From assembly GCA_028532985.1 (NCBI GenBank), contig JANCIK010000001.1, forward strand, positions 1,240,001 through 1,304,000: DNA of 64,000 nucleotides, read 5' to 3'. This stretch comes from Stropharia rugosoannulata (Eukaryota > Basidiomycota > Agaricomycetes > Agaricales > Strophariaceae). Positions 35,401 to 47,799 of the stretch are shown piece by piece (position 1 is the stretch's first letter; every line of letters begins with the position of its first letter). The position numbers were made by a program, and so were the translations under genes. The notes under the pieces are model-generated. The model made no database searches, was not told the origin of the DNA, and was given only the letters and a program-made list of their open reading frames with translations.

Positions 35401-36061
35401 CGACTAGAGCTGAATACGGCTTTAGGCTTGAAGCTTCCTTGTGAGCTGGAAGGAACCACCGGTGGCGGCATACTCCACGCTGGACGCTGCATAGCCACTG
35501 TCTGTAACAACAACGGTAAAGGAGTGTATTATGAAGACAGTTATAATGTAGGTATACCTCGCGTAATGCAAAAATGACCTCCAAAGCCTCCTGCCCATTC
35601 GACTGCTTGATTAAGGTGCCCACTACAGTCATTCCGTCGCTATCACTGGTGGACAAAGCCCAGGACATCAGCCCGAGTCCTACCGCCACTCCTCGAGGTT
35701 GCTCCGCTGCCGCTACCGATGCGGTCGAGGATGAATCACCACCGGCATTGTTTATATGAACAGGCGCTGGTGCCGAATTAGACTCTAGGGGGTCGAGGAC
35801 GTACAAGGAAAAATCGCGTGAGCTGTCGTGCGTTAGCTCAGGACTCGACCGACAAATTGTATCCAGACATGTTTTGAGAGGTACGTTGGCGTAGAGGGAA
35901 GGAGAGCATTCTGACGCGCCCAAGGAGGTCTCTGACTTGCGTTCTTCAGTACAAGGGATGAGTGAGACTTGAACGAGATTGTGCGACCGCGCAAGGATGT
36001 ACTGAGGCGAGCTATTGATGGTGTAAAGGACTCGCAGAGCAGTCTTCCGTTCGACCGTCAT
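32420..36061 (-). CDS. Spt21/Ams2-type transcription regulator with AT-hook
   Basis: Spt21 and Ams2 activate histone genes in S phase. The N-terminal exon (36061 down to about 35550) has the family domain: KTALRVLYTINSSPQYILAR, YANVPLKTCLDTICRSSPEL, SRDFSLYVLDPLESNSAPAP and VAVGLGLMSWALSTSDSDGM. A second exon (AMQRPAWSMPPPVVPSSSQG) and a 947-codon last exon follow; the latter begins with an AT-hook-like MKKKGRPKGTADVKQ and is Ser/Pro/Gln-rich, with many basic patches (KSKSKGKERERERVEKRDG) and a predicted helical stretch (EEAQKALAELEEKKKQERAA). Ams2 has a GATA zinc finger; I see no Cys-x2-Cys pair here, so DNA contact may rely on the AT-hook. Stop at 32420. Family assignment rests on the N-terminal domain. 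Confidence 0.75.
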
Positions 36062-36321
36062 AAGAGATGCGAAAATAATCCAGGGTAGGGATAGAGAAGG
36101 AGACTGGCCTGGCGAAGGACGCAGTGCTCACTAAGATCAAAGAACAAGTCGTTGGGTTTGGAGCCCTGGTACTTCCCCACCCTCCCAGACAACGCAAACG
36201 CATATGCTGACTAATCACGACACGGTACGCGTGTGTCACAGAGTTATCATTCGCGTTTTAGTGTCACTCTCGGCTCCTATTCAACCTTAATTAACGCGCA
36301 CGCAAGACTACCAAGGGAAAT

Positions 36322-37273
36322 TTACGAAGTGAGTTGTAGGTCTACGTATATAGAGCTCCGTCTTTCAGCTGCGTTAGGTAGCCTAACTAGGGTATGAGGA
36401 AGAACTGGAGGATGCTTCAACTCAACCGCGGGACATGGTGTATCACCCTGCTCTGCACTGCTCTGCTGATTTTTGGAAGCTCGTCTGAAATGCTCGTGTG
36501 CGCTGCAATCGGGGGGACAGGTCGGCAGACATACTGTAAAACTGTCCTCGGGAGTCGGCTCCTGGATCATGGGTCGTGTTGAATTGAAACGACGGGCAAG
36601 CCAAGGGAATGAGTATGCAAATAAGACAAGCATGGGGAAAGGGGAAGGGGACGAATCAATATCTCGCATCCACACATCAGCATCGAATGCGGAGACAGTT
36701 ATCATTGCTGTTGCCACAATCCCAGCAGTGTAAAGCATGTCTATTTCCTTGGTTAGATTTCAGTAATACCCACCGGTTCAATTATAATCACACACGTGTT
36801 ACTGCACCGGTCACCGCGCTTATACGAAGGATATTGAACACTATCAAGGGCATATTTGGCCTCGCAGAGATAGACGAAAGTATGAGGGCAATTACTGTTC
36901 GTGAATGAATTGACCATGTATATCATCATTTAGCAGAAACTTACTCAGCTGAAAGGGGAACAAAACAAACAGTCCAATGGCCTCTGAAGCTACCGTTTGG
37001 GGTGTACAAAATAAAGATTTCCGGACGCCTCTGCAAAAGGATTCAGCGTAGAGTTGTCGAGTAGTTGGTCATAACTTACGACCAAGTAGACCTTATGAAA
37101 TTTGTCAGTTGAACCGATACCAATAGCCATACGACCCCTTGCCGGAAGAAGAACCTTGACAGGTATATCCCTGTACAGAGAGCTGTACCTGAAAGCAAAG
37201 ACAAGAGAACTAATCGTGCAACAGTAAGTCGATTAGGCTTGGAAAAAGAACTAATGTATATCGGAGCACTCAC
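36322..37273 (-). CDS. Multi-pass membrane protein, unrecognised
   Basis: Exon 1 (MSAPIYISSFSKPNRLTVAR) has one or two hydrophobic stretches (LVLLSLLSGTALCTGIYLSR; GVVWLLVSVQL). After an intron with GTAAGT donor comes a helix-rich exon (EAIGLFVLFPFQ), then IIALILSSISARPNMPLIVF with NILRISAVTGAVTR, then MLYTAGIVATAMITVSAFDA and FPMLVLFAYSFPWLARRFNS. A hydrophilic, Cys/Pro-containing tail (CLPTCPPDCSAHEHF) ends at 36322. About five membrane segments and four exons. I do not recognise the family. It lies 260 bases upstream of the Spt21-like gene on the same strand and is divergent from the MED1-like gene. Confidence 0.5.
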
Positions 37274-37562
37274 AGCATAGAGCTCGACGGAATACTCTGA
37301 ACCGCAGAGTCATTATATCACCCAATAACAGCGGCCTAGTATGACGGAGACCCCAGTTTATTTGATATCGGAGGCGAGGTTGACATAAAATAGATTCGCA
37401 GTAGTCGAGCTACCAGTTAATCGCCGTGAGGCTGACAGTTGGAAGTGTCAAAGACCATTCGTATTCGGACCAGTTGGTATTTTCATCCCTGCAACAACTG
37501 CCGCTATCTTTAGGTTCGGGGCTGAAGCGCTGACGTTTTCTAGGCCGGTTCGAAAGTGAACG

Positions 37563-40188
37563 ATGCCTTTGACAAGCAGATACCAAGTTACGAAGGTTCC
37601 AAATCCATCGTATATGCGATTGTCAGCATATCCTGTCGAACTTGATGAAGGAAATTTGAAGGAAATGGTAGGAAATGGTCAAGAGCCGGGAAACCCAATT
37701 GAAAACGACTCGGAGTGCAAGGTCAAGGAGAAGCGCTTAGTCAGCAAAGCTGCAAAGGATGCCCAATTGTTGAGTTTGTTATCCCGTTTAGACATCATGA
37801 AGCAATGCAGTCAGATGCGCCCATACAAAGCCTTCTCTCATCCTTAGAAGTCTACGAGAAACACGATGTTTTTCCTCATCATACAATTCATCCCTTCGCA
37901 ATCGCAGCTCCTGCAACCTGCGGCTTGCTCCAAGACCTGATCAATACTACTGAACAGCTTTCCCATTCTTTAGCAGCATACGACGCTTCAGCGCAATGGA
38001 CGAACCCAAAGCTCGTATCAGTCCTTAGACAGCACACGACTGTGGAGCATGCTAGTTTAACTGTCTGTTCTATCTCACTTTTATAGCTATCCGTTGATCT
38101 GATGACCTACGCAGTCCAGCAAGAGCATTAATCATCTTATCGACGCGCTCTCAAAGAGGTCTGGGGTAACTTATGGAGAAAGCATTCCATTGCTTGAGAC
38201 AGCGGTGCCTCAGTGGTGTGTGGATCAAGTAGCCTCATGGGGAACTTCTGTGGGGATGGAGACATTCAAAGACGAAAGTCGAGAAGGAAGTTTCACCGTT
38301 GTTATGGGTGGAAAGAGCCTCGTTATGGACGTGGATTTCTCTATCTCACGGGAAAACCCCCTCAAGCCAGTTCTCAAGGTCTCGAATGTCAAGACATCCA
38401 ATGCATTACTTCCAACGAACACGAATCATGGTAATGGCTCATCCAGCACTACATCCGCCATGCTCGACGCGTTTCTCAAGGACGCTCTCGAAAAATATTG
38501 CGCAGAGATGCAGAAAGAGGAGTCTGAACGGAGCGCGCAACGTGCGGCTAGTCTGCGTCGCGACATGCTGAACCACTTGAAATACCTCGTCCTTCTAGAT
38601 GGGTTAGCTGGACGTAAAGATGATGGAGGAATTCGATGGTTTACTGACATCGACGATCTATGGCCTGTTTTAAGAGATCTAGCTAAAAGCGAGTCTCAAG
38701 TGACTTCAATGTACGTTACATGCGCGTTAACATCTCTTCACTGCTCATGTTAGCCCCTTCAGGTCTTTATCCTCTTCCAAAACGCCCTTAGACATCTTCC
38801 TTCTCCGTTCTCATGCCCTGCCACTGCCGTATCTGACATCTCCTTGTATCTCCTTTCTAACATACCTGTCGCCCATGGGTTATCTGTCATTACTGCGCGA
38901 CGTAAAAACAGAGTCATCGACAACCCTCGATGAGCCGGCAATTGATATTCCGGTCTCGCATCTCCGGTCTTGCTTGCTTAATCTCAGCGCAGGGATCACT
39001 ATCGCGACTCTGTCATTAGCAGAAATTTCAGAAGCTCATCTCTATCCGCCATCCATGTCCATGCCAAACATCGCTGCTCGCCCTACATTTCCTCTAGTCG
39101 CGTCCGCATCCGAGCTAGACCACTCATTGCCCCAACTTGATGGATATGGAATGGTGGACAACTCTTCCGCGCCTTTCTCTTGGGTGCTAGACTTCACTGC
39201 GGGCGGCACGCGGCCTGGGGTCGTGATGAGCCAGTCAAGAATGAAGTCAATCGCACTAGTCGTTAATCCACTCGGTGGTGGCGACGGTATGGGCGGCGTT
39301 ACAGACATGCTATCGTTTGGGACTGGAAGTTGGGTTGACATATTGGTGAGCTACCTATCTGTCTTACAATTTGTTGGTAATAACTTGACATGCAGCTGAA
39401 CCCGGGAAATGCTGCATCTCCAGAACGTTATACGTCATTATATGTGCGATAAAATGATTTTTTTTATTCATATCAAAATATTTATTGACAACCCATGTCA
39501 GCGGTCGCCTAATTCTCTGCATCCGCCTTTACAACTTCGTCTCACGGCTCCAGAAGAGCCTGGCTTCATCCTCGAGCGGATACCGGTGCATAGTATCAAG
39601 GAGATTTGGGGTATATTAGAAGTGAGCTTCTTCCTCAACAACCAATACATTATTTTGAGCTCAGGTAATTTTGCTACAAAGGTTGTTAGGGAGCAATGCT
39701 GGTTAAACGAAATTCTGCTCGGGTCGCATTGGACACCCGAAGGGCTACAAGCGCAAGAGGAAGATGTTCCCATTGACGAGACAGCGGCGACGATGGATGA
39801 GCTGCAGGCCTTGTTATCAGGTGCTTATCTACATATTAGAGGTTGTGACAAGCTACTTACAATATATTCCATAGGGACATTCGCTCCTCGAAAAATTCCC
39901 GTCAATATATTCCTCCCTGCCAGATCATCCTCCGAAAACCTGTTCGATTTCGAGCCTGAATCCCGGCCAAGAATTGTGATGACTTCCCCTGAGCGCACAC
40001 CAATTTCCGGTCTGGTCGAAATTACTGTTACCCTCGATGAGTACAAGCCGCGGGGTATTTCAGTTGACATCCAGGGCGCGATGGGCTCTGAGATAAAACA
40101 GTCGGAATTAGAGGAGATATGCCGCCGTGGCGGAACGTTAGGCTTGTCTGGACGAGTTTGGGCTAGTGGACATGGTTCGTCTGTATGA
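37563..40188 (+). CDS. MED1: Probable Mediator subunit MED1
   Basis: Subunit of the Mediator middle module linking activators to RNA polymerase II. Recognisable blocks: VFPHHTIHPFAIAAPATCGL; PQWCVDQVASWGTSVGMETF; FTVVMGGKSLVMDVDFSISR with VLKVSNVKTSN (the Med1 'K-L-V-DVDFS' strand and the V-KV-VS follow-up); LRRDMLNHLKYLVLLDGLAG; DIDDLWPVLRDLA; then PLDIFLLRSHALPLPYLTSP; RTPISGLVEITVTLDEYKPR. Stop at 40186-40188. At least six introns, with junctions near 38060-38115, 38712-38760, 39345-39395, 39620-39680 and 39820-39873. The N-terminus is uncertain: the first exon may start at 37563 and splice into the EVYEKHD frame, or the gene may start at the ATG near 37804. Med1 is poorly conserved, so the name is an inference. 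Confidence 0.65.
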
Positions 40189-40704
40189 GATACTCATATC
40201 CCTTTATCTATCTACGCATCTATATTTGATGTTACGATGCCTCCAATGAGCTAGTGCACCCGTCGCGGTACAACATACTCAAGAAACGATGAAGGTGCTT
40301 ACATTGTGGTCATATATTGATAAAGAATCAGTACTTAAGTACAGTCGGAGATGCGTATGAATATTGATATCCGAGGGTTTCGAAACATTACGTTCGCCTT
40401 TCATTAAAATGTTCATTCATAACCTACGATCTTGCAGGCGAGCATGTCGAAGCTATCCACGCTATCCGCGCTTAGCTAACAAGCATATTGCGCCTTCTTT
40501 GGAAACCGGTAGGACGGCATCAGTCCTATTTGCTTATGTCTGTCTAGAGTCCGAAGTTACAAAACACAACTGGTGGATCAGGATTTTACGCGTTATATAC
40601 TATCAAATTCGGTGCATACCACAATTTATTCTTCGAGGGGTGGTTGTGACTGTCGTTATGAGCTACTTCTCATCCTCGGGTTTGCCCCATATTCGATGCT
40701 TCAC
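40189..40704. other. Convergent 3' region
   Basis: About 516 bases between two convergent stops. A 114-codon plus-strand frame at 40364-40708 lacks family resemblance or exon context. No other feature seen. Confidence 0.4.
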
Positions 40705-41559
40705 CTAGTAATTGCCAGTTAGTGTTAACCAAGAGTATAAAAGTGATCCATCTACCTTTCCAACTACACTGCCAACGACCGCTCCCGCCTTAGGTAAATA
40801 TTCTTTACCAGCCTGGTGGATGGGCCATTAAAATTAAAATGTAAATCAAAATTAACTGTAAATACCTTTCGAACAGAGTCTGATACAGCTTCCGCGCTCG
40901 CCTTCAATTCACTTCCTCTGCGTTCCAACTCCAATTTGTCCGTGATTGGCTTTCCAGCCTTCACGCTCAGTGCAGCGAGTTTCCCCAACAGTTTCCGCAT
41001 AATTGATACAATGCCGATGACCGAAGATATCTTGTGCGCGTTGCCGTCCCGTTGAATGACTTGCATAACTTCAGTTGCGGCCTCTCCAATAATCGCGTTG
41101 GCCTCGTGCGCATGCGCATCAACGACGTCATCTAACGCATCGAACCCTCTGTCTACTACAAACCCAGAAAAGGGCACATATGCCACGTACGCTTTACACG
41201 CTTGACGGAGATGACTGAGGACGTGGCTGGGCGCCTTTTTCCCCAGCTCTGCTCGTGTGTCTTTCAAATACGCCAGTGCGGGTTGGACGGTATCGACAAT
41301 GCGTTTGAAAGGGGAATTGATATACCATGCATAACCTTTGACATATGCAGATTAGGGGAATGTAATGCTCTATGTGTAAGACGAGCCTACCGGCACCGAT
41401 GAGGATACCAGAGCTTATAGTAGCGCCGATAGCACCAGCGAGGATTAATGTAGTGACAGAGTACCGATGACCTTTAGGACATGACGCGACAGATCCTAGG
41501 GTACGGCGTTGTGTCACTTGTTGCACTAATCGTCTGCTGACACGAGCGTGGGCCAGCAT
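40705..41559 (-). CDS. Predicted mitochondrial membrane protein, unrecognised
   Basis: Exon 1 starts MLAHARVSRRLVQQVTQRRT, an Arg-rich amphipathic presequence, followed by a membrane helix (VTTLILAGAIGATISSGILI GA). Exon 2 continues GYAWYINSPFKRIVDTVQPA LAYLKDTRAELGKKAPSHVL, then PFSGFVVDRGFDALDDVVDA, ISSVIGIVSIMRKLLGKLAA and a heptad-like region ending SAEAVSDSVRK. A 50-base intron leads to a short last exon (AGKEYLPKAGAVVGSVVGKV) with stop at 40705-40707. The layout, targeting peptide plus inner-membrane anchor plus long soluble helices, resembles MICOS- or apolipoprotein-type proteins, but I cannot place it in a family. Confidence 0.6.
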
Positions 41560-42408
41560 GGGTTAGAATGCGACGCGATGAGAAAGATGAAAATGGTAAG
41601 TTCAGAAATGTACATGAGTTTTATGGCATGTAGCAATGACGACTTGCAACGGCATGCTTGTCACTTGTGGGATATTCTCGTTCCCACGGTTACTCTTAGC
41701 TCTCATAAATGATAAATTAGCGTTTGCGTGGGACAGCCAGTTTTACACGAGTTTATTTCGCCTTTAGTGTATCTGTGGTCCTGCTCGACAATTCAACTAA
41801 AAACATATTCTAGTCTGGCTGTGCTGTGTTTTGCTTGAAGAACTAGACTATTCACGCGTCACACATAACCGGGCCGCTGCATACCGCGTCCAGAATTTGA
41901 ATTCGTTGTAAATCCCGCCGCACGTTGAAGCTTGAAGGGGACTTAGAAACCATATACAACCTTTGGCGTGTAGAAATTAGCAAGGCTCAGTGATGGACTG
42001 AGTGAACAAACCATTGCCTCCTCCGATTTACGAAATCAGCGCCTACAGTAAGTAGTACCAACGGTACCACCGATAATGCATAATGACAGAAGCGCGAGAC
42101 AACCTATCCCCTGGGTGACACGAGGTGGTATAGCTCAGTGCACGTTGCTACATTACTTTTTGAGCATGCAATAGTCAAGCACAAAACTGGATCGATGTGG
42201 GCTGTTTATGAGGTGAAATGAGAACGACAATGAATGCTAACTGTCGTACACGAGTAAATGCAACTCATGGTGAGCAGCAATAACTACGTGCAGCGGCATG
42301 AGCGCTAGTTTGAAGGTTCACACGTTATTCATAGGCTCTCATTTATGCCTTAATATCGGTCCTGCGTTTTATCGTGAAAGCAATGCATAGACGAGTAGAA
42401 TAATGAAA
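41560..42408. other. Intergenic, no supportable gene
   Basis: 849 AT-rich bases between the 5' end of the mitochondrial-type gene and the 3' end of RPL12. At 42125-42140 the string GGTGGTATAGCTCAGTG resembles a tRNA A-box, but no B-box or cloverleaf follows. Confidence 0.45.
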
Positions 42409-43076
42409 TTATGCCTCAGGGATCTCAACCTCGCCAGAGTTAATTCCATCGATGACATCATGGGGGGGTTGTCCGTCCACTGTGCAGCCAACGCTCTGTG
42501 CCGTGCCGAGGATCTCCTTGACACATCCGGACAGCTCCTTAGCCAGCGACTTGGCCTTCATTGTTCGTGCAATGTCAATGATCTCATCAAGAGGGATGTT
42601 TCCAGAGTGCTTGATGTTCTTCTCCTTCTTGCGGTCACGTGGGGGCTCTGCAAAATCAATAAGTCCCATAACCACAGAGCAAGCGGATTAAGATCCACGC
42701 ACCCTTGAGGGCCTTGATAACGAGGGAAGAGGCGGAGGGGACAACGGAGACGGCAGCTTGACGGTTCTGGATGGTGAGCTGGACAGTCACACGCAGACCC
42801 TTCCACGCCGAGGTTGCTTTGGCGATATCTTCTCCGACCTTTTTGGGCGACTACTCGGACAAAATGCATAAGCTAGCTAGTTGGGCTGACAGACTTGAAG
42901 CAGCATACCAGACCAAGAGGACCAATCTTGGGAGCCAGGGCAGATGAAGCACCGACCTCTCCTCCAGTGGCCCGGAGGTAGATGATCTTAATCTCGTTGG
43001 GGTCCTAATTTTTTAGATATTTGAGCATAGGTTCGTCCTCTAGCAGCAGTCCGTTAATCACCATTTTGGGGGCCAT
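42409..43076 (-). CDS. RPL12: 60S ribosomal protein L12 (uL11)
   Basis: Component of the GTPase-associated centre of the large subunit, contacting 25S rRNA and the P-stalk. Exons read [76 protein letters not shown], then [63 protein letters not shown] and a stop at 42409-42411. Three introns of 50-65 bases; intron 1 directly follows the fifth codon, a typical position for fungal RPL12. About 165 residues, as expected. The start ATG is 43074-43076. It is divergent from the Pho80-like cyclin. Confidence 0.97.
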
Positions 43077-43324
43077 TTTTGCGGAGGTCGAGAGAGGCGG
43101 CGACGGACTATGCGACTTTGGGATCAATAACTGACTGGGCGGACAGAAGGGAGGATTAGAGTTCAGACCCCGACGACCAACTGTACAGCGGTCTGCCGCA
43201 TTGTATGTACTTGTTATGCTGCGGCGTCTTGTTCCTTTCTCGGACGCACTGTGGTCGTCGGTCGCCCCAGGGAGTGCTCATCGTCCACGCCGACGCCACC
43301 ACGGCTGCCTTGGGCGATGGATTC
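43077..43324. promoter_or_regulatory. Divergent promoter between RPL12 and Pho80-like cyclin
   Basis: A 248-base spacer separates the two starts (128 bases if the upstream cyclin ATG is used), so regulatory sequence is probably shared. No specific site is identified. Confidence 0.45.
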
Positions 43325-44369
43325 ATGGAATTCGACAGCTCTGACCGGGTTGAAATCCCCCCAAACTTTGAAGAGGCTCCCATAGACGACATTGTGCAAC
43401 TTATTGGTAGTCATAGCCGCCTCAGCCCGGAAATCAGTCCACTTACTCCGTCCTTCCAGCTGATATGCTTGAGCGCTTGATTTCTCATAATGACCGCATA
43501 CCATTGTCGCCGTATGCTGCTTGTTTCTCTATAACTTTTTGCCCGCCTCTGATTGTTGCCAATTAGCGAGTCGCTCACCCGATTTCACTCCCGCACCGCG
43601 CCGAGTATCAGTGTGCTTGACTATCTAAAACGCATCGTGCGCTTCACTAATGTCGAGGTATCCTGGACGCTCAAAATCGCGTTCTGCGGCGCTGACTCGT
43701 GTTTAGAAATCCATTCTCTTAATCACGCTGTTTAACATCGATCAGATCTGTGCGCGCGTGCCGCTCTTCACTCTCTCGTCGCTCACCTGCCATCGGTTCA
43801 TCATAACGTCCATCACGGTGTCCAGTAAGGGCCTGTGCGACGCTTTCTGTCCAAACAACCTTTACGCCCGCGTTGGCGGCATCTCCATCACGGAGCTCAA
43901 TGTCCTAGAACGGGAGTTCCTATCTATGATAGAGTGGCGATTGATGGTCAGTCAACATATACTTTATCTCTTGTCCCTGCCCTATCCACGCCGTTCTTTT
44001 CTATCTTATCTCTGCGGTTATTATATATCGCGCGTCCTTACATGTCATTTCTCCTTTTCTTGGCAGTGCACACGGGATATCATCCAAGAATATTATGTGA
44101 ACCTTGTCCGTACGCACAGCGCGGGCAAGTTTTACATCGCTGGAGCGGACTCGCCGGGCAATTCGTCAGATAGCGAGATAGATATGGACAGCGGGGGATC
44201 CTCGCCGACCGAGACCCCATCGCAACCTTCGGCCGTCCTTCTTGAGACCAGCACCATGCAGGAATTTACGCAGCGGCCGACCATCGAGCAAAATATGGCA
44301 TTTGCGGCTCTGCAGCAATTACAGTCTCAGCAGGAACATGCGCAACATACCACCCACAGACGGTCATAA
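43325..44369 (+). CDS. Pho80-like cyclin (PCL6/7 group)
   Basis: Cyclin partner of a Pho85-type kinase, with roles in phosphate, glycogen or cell-cycle control. Exons join as MEFDSSDRVEIPPNFEEAPI, DDIVQLI|ADMLERLISHNDRIPLSP|ESLTRFHSRTAPSISVLDYL KRIVRFTNVE|KSILLITLFNIDQICARVPL FTLSSLTCHRFIITSITVSS KGLCDAFCPNNLYARVGGIS, then LNVLEREFLSMIEWRLM|CTRDIIQEYYVNLVRTHSAG. The HNRIPL/FHS/P-ISVLDYL motif is diagnostic of Pho80-type cyclins. A Ser/Asp-rich, then Gln-rich tail ends at 44369. Start is taken at 43325 by family length; an in-frame ATG at 43205 would add 40 residues. Four introns. Confidence 0.88.
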
Positions 44370-46301
44370 AACGATGGCTGATTGTACTTAATTAATAGGT
44401 TATATGTAGATTAGAACCCCGGGATTTTCACATTTGTCTAGGTACGCATTTGCGCAATTGGAGTTATTGTTTTCATTATCTATGGACGATGGTTAATCAT
44501 AAAGGATTTTAAAGGTCCAGGTGTTCGAACGACAAGTATATTTGACCCTTGCCGGACCGCTTTGGATCGCAGCAACTTCGGAGATCATGGTTTCTTCTTT
44601 TCTGCTAGTATCAAGTGGCATTGAGTGCTTAGAATATGTCGCCACCATCAACTCGTGGAACCCATACGAGAAGGAGAGCCATTCAAGCTTTACATTGAAA
44701 CAGTTGACTTCTGGTGTAAATTGCCCGTTGAAAAGCAGCCGTCCGTCGCATCTAATAGTCTGGATTTGGACAACGAAGCCTTCTTTAAGCGCAGTAGGAC
44801 ACGTATCATCTACTCGACCTTCTTACGCTGGATGCATCGCGCAACGTCCTTTGCAACATATCTGTGGCGTCAAAACATATTCTAGTGCAGAAGTATCTGT
44901 TTATGCCTCATTCCGCACTCGCCGCAACTACCAGAATAACTGTCTGTCAGCTTTAAAACCAAAACGCTAATGGATACAGACATGAAAGAAAGGTCCACGC
45001 GGCACGGCGGAAGGTCATCCGATTCATGTATGGATTCACAGCTTGGATGAATCCGGCTTGCCGGTGCACCCACAAAAAATGACACAACTGTCGTAATTCA
45101 CAGAAATTAAGTACCAACGTGCGTCTGACAACGCCACACTCGCGAAACAGAGGCGTACATCGGATTCATATGTGTGCAATTAAGCAATTTTTCAACCGCA
45201 TGTAAGCTCTCCCACTCTGTCCGGAACGAACGAGCTTGCGCTGAGAGTCCCCTTGTAAAATCAGGAGATGGACAGATTTATTGTGTCGTGCAACTCTGAA
45301 CGTGCGCCAGACACGTCATTGTCGACAAAATGTTCGACCGTCGAGATCCCTAACCGAGACCGACCGACACCGGCAATGCCACACCATACGGACACAAAAT
45401 ATATGCAAGCAGGGACACGCCGGAGCGCCCGTGCCATATTCCCGCAGAGCACAATGCGCTAGAACACAGAAGGCCCCGTTCACGGCCTCGAGGCTGGTAA
45501 ATTGCAGGCTAAACCGCGTACGCCATACAACATATCTTTATCACAAACAAATACGACATCAAAAACAACCACGACCCCACATATGAATATCTTACGGCTA
45601 CCTATGTCTAACTCAAAGTATCCAAATGCATCTTTCTTTCTTTAGCTAAGAAGCACGGCCCATAAACAGCATCACATCAGCATCACAATCAAAAGATCCC
45701 TCAGGTCTGCACAGGTGTCATCCTGCCAACTGCCTGAGGCATATGGCGTATCTATAGAACAAAGACAATGTCCACCCTATATGCGTCTACGCATGGGAGC
45801 CTCTTGGGCACCCCAACCAGTCGCGCTGCAATCCAATCTTGGAACCCCTGCGAATACAAGCTACACGCACACACAGGAATCAGGCTTGTGTACCCATGCG
45901 CCTTGGTGAATTCCCAGCGTCCCACAAACTGCGGCCGTACCTCCACCTATCGGTATGCGGTGGCACCCACGGCGGGTCCGGGTTCTGCATCGCACGCCAG
46001 ACCCGTGGATTCCGCTGCACCGCCGCTCCGCACCACGCCCTCTCGCCGGCCAACTGACCTTGCCCAGTGCGGTCAGCGGGGCGTGCGTGCGCTCCCACAG
46101 GATAGGAGCGACGGGGACATTCGACGGCTATCGAAGCCCTAGGCCCAAGCAAGGAAGTGAGTAAGTATGGTAAGGTAAGTATACAGAGGCCGCGCCCCCT
46201 TGCCGCCCCAAAGTTTAGCTCAATCTCCCGACGACGACCCTCGCGGTGAGGACAACAATTAGCACACAAGGTCTACCTGCCCTCGCCTACCCAAGCGAGT
46301 T

Positions 46302-46366
46302 CATTCCATTCCATTCCTCAAGTCCATTAACATACCATACCATACATACCATACCATACCATGCAT
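46302..46366. repeat. Pentanucleotide repeats ATTCC and CATAC
   Basis: Consecutive ATTCC units near 46303-46318 are followed by about eight CATAC(C) units at 46331-46363. No gene overlaps. Confidence 0.7.
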
Positions 46367-47799
46367 GTATGCCATACGTAAGTACTCGAGTATTACGAGG
46401 TATTGTATTACGACTTAACGATGCCATACAATCCAATGCCATATGCACCCATCCATTCAAAGTACACATTAATCCATTTGAATACGCTTTGATTTGATAC
46501 GCTTTGATTTAACTTGACTTGTACATAAATTAAAAATACTACGTGGACCATTCTCCATCCGTACTCCAAAACTGCGCGCGCAAGTCCTCCGAAACAGCAA
46601 TTAACCCCGGCCAGCCGACCAGCTGGGCCGCTGCCAGTGCCCACAATAGTAAAGCAAAGCAACGCCAGCCGCCGCCGCCTCTAGACTAAGTAAAAGTAAT
46701 TTTCAAAAGTAAAGCGCCAACAATAACACCAACAACCGCCACCTGAGAAAAAAAGACAAAAAAGAGAGCGTAAAGAGAGTGTTATTGAGGTCCCGCACAA
46801 CAACCAGAGGAAGGGATGGGGGGCCCGGAGCGAGCAATAGCAGAATAATTACACGTACGTAGACAAGAGTGCGATGCGAAACACGCGAAACGGCAATAGG
46901 AAATAATGAATGAGTAGTTTTTTGGTTTGTAGAGCACCAGGAAAAACAGAGGTGAAAAGAAGAGAAGAAAAAGAGAGATAAGGAGAAAAAAATGCAAAGT
47001 GGATGAACGAGCGACGGGTTGTAATGTGTATTTATCTTGGTAACTTGTGTGTATGCGTGCATGCTGTATGTGTATGTTATGTGGTTTACTACTACTACGA
47101 AAATGGGCTGGTGCTGCTGGGCAGGGGTGAGTTGGTACAATCCTACTACGATGGGTGCTGGCGACGGGTCAGGTAGTGTACAAGTGTCCGCCAAATTATT
47201 GGTCAGGAATGGAGTTGGGACTGTTGTTTGGGTTGGATTGGAATGTGTGGGTGTGGTGTGTTGGAATGTGTGTGGTGCGGTGTGTGTGGGGTAGGCGGCA
47301 ATGGAAAGGAGAAAAAGAACATTTGAACAGGAAAAAAACAACTACGCACAGCGGCAGCGGCAGAAGGGCGACGACGATGACGGTAGAATAGGGCAGGGCA
47401 AGTTCGAACTGGCAAACTGCAAGAAAAAAACAAAGAAAGCCGGGCACTTCAGTCTCCATCCATGGTCTTCAATCGACTCCTTGAGGATTCGCGCGCGCAG
47501 GGGTTGATAGGTAGACAGTAGTAGGGGTGGCGAGCACGCAACAATGAATTCGATTACGCTGGGGTCCGAGCGCCGAACACATCAGGCTGTGCGCACCGGG
47601 GAGAACATATACTACTGTATGAATACAACGGGAGCGGGGTTGAAGTGCGAGGTATGTGCGGAGGTGGATGTGCGTGCGGGAATAAGGGGGCGGGGAAAGG
47701 GTAATGGTGTAGTGTGGTGGGTATGGATGGAGGGAGGAAGGAAGGCAAGGATGGGGCTGGGGATGTGAAGGATGAACGTATGCCAGTCCGTACGATGCT

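Noticed and set aside
42120..42200. tRNA-like A-box string GGTGGTATAGCTCAGTG
   Set aside because: No B-box (GGTTCGANNC), no acceptor-stem pairing and no anticodon arm within tRNA distance.
44521..44970. Possible gene just after the cyclin (149- and 86-codon frames)
   Set aside because: No homology, overlapping frames in conflict, and no convincing splice sites or start.
46703..47341. 212-codon minus-strand open frame rich in Thr, His, Leu and Ser
   Set aside because: The translation is low-complexity output of a pyrimidine-rich region, with no domain and no exon partners.
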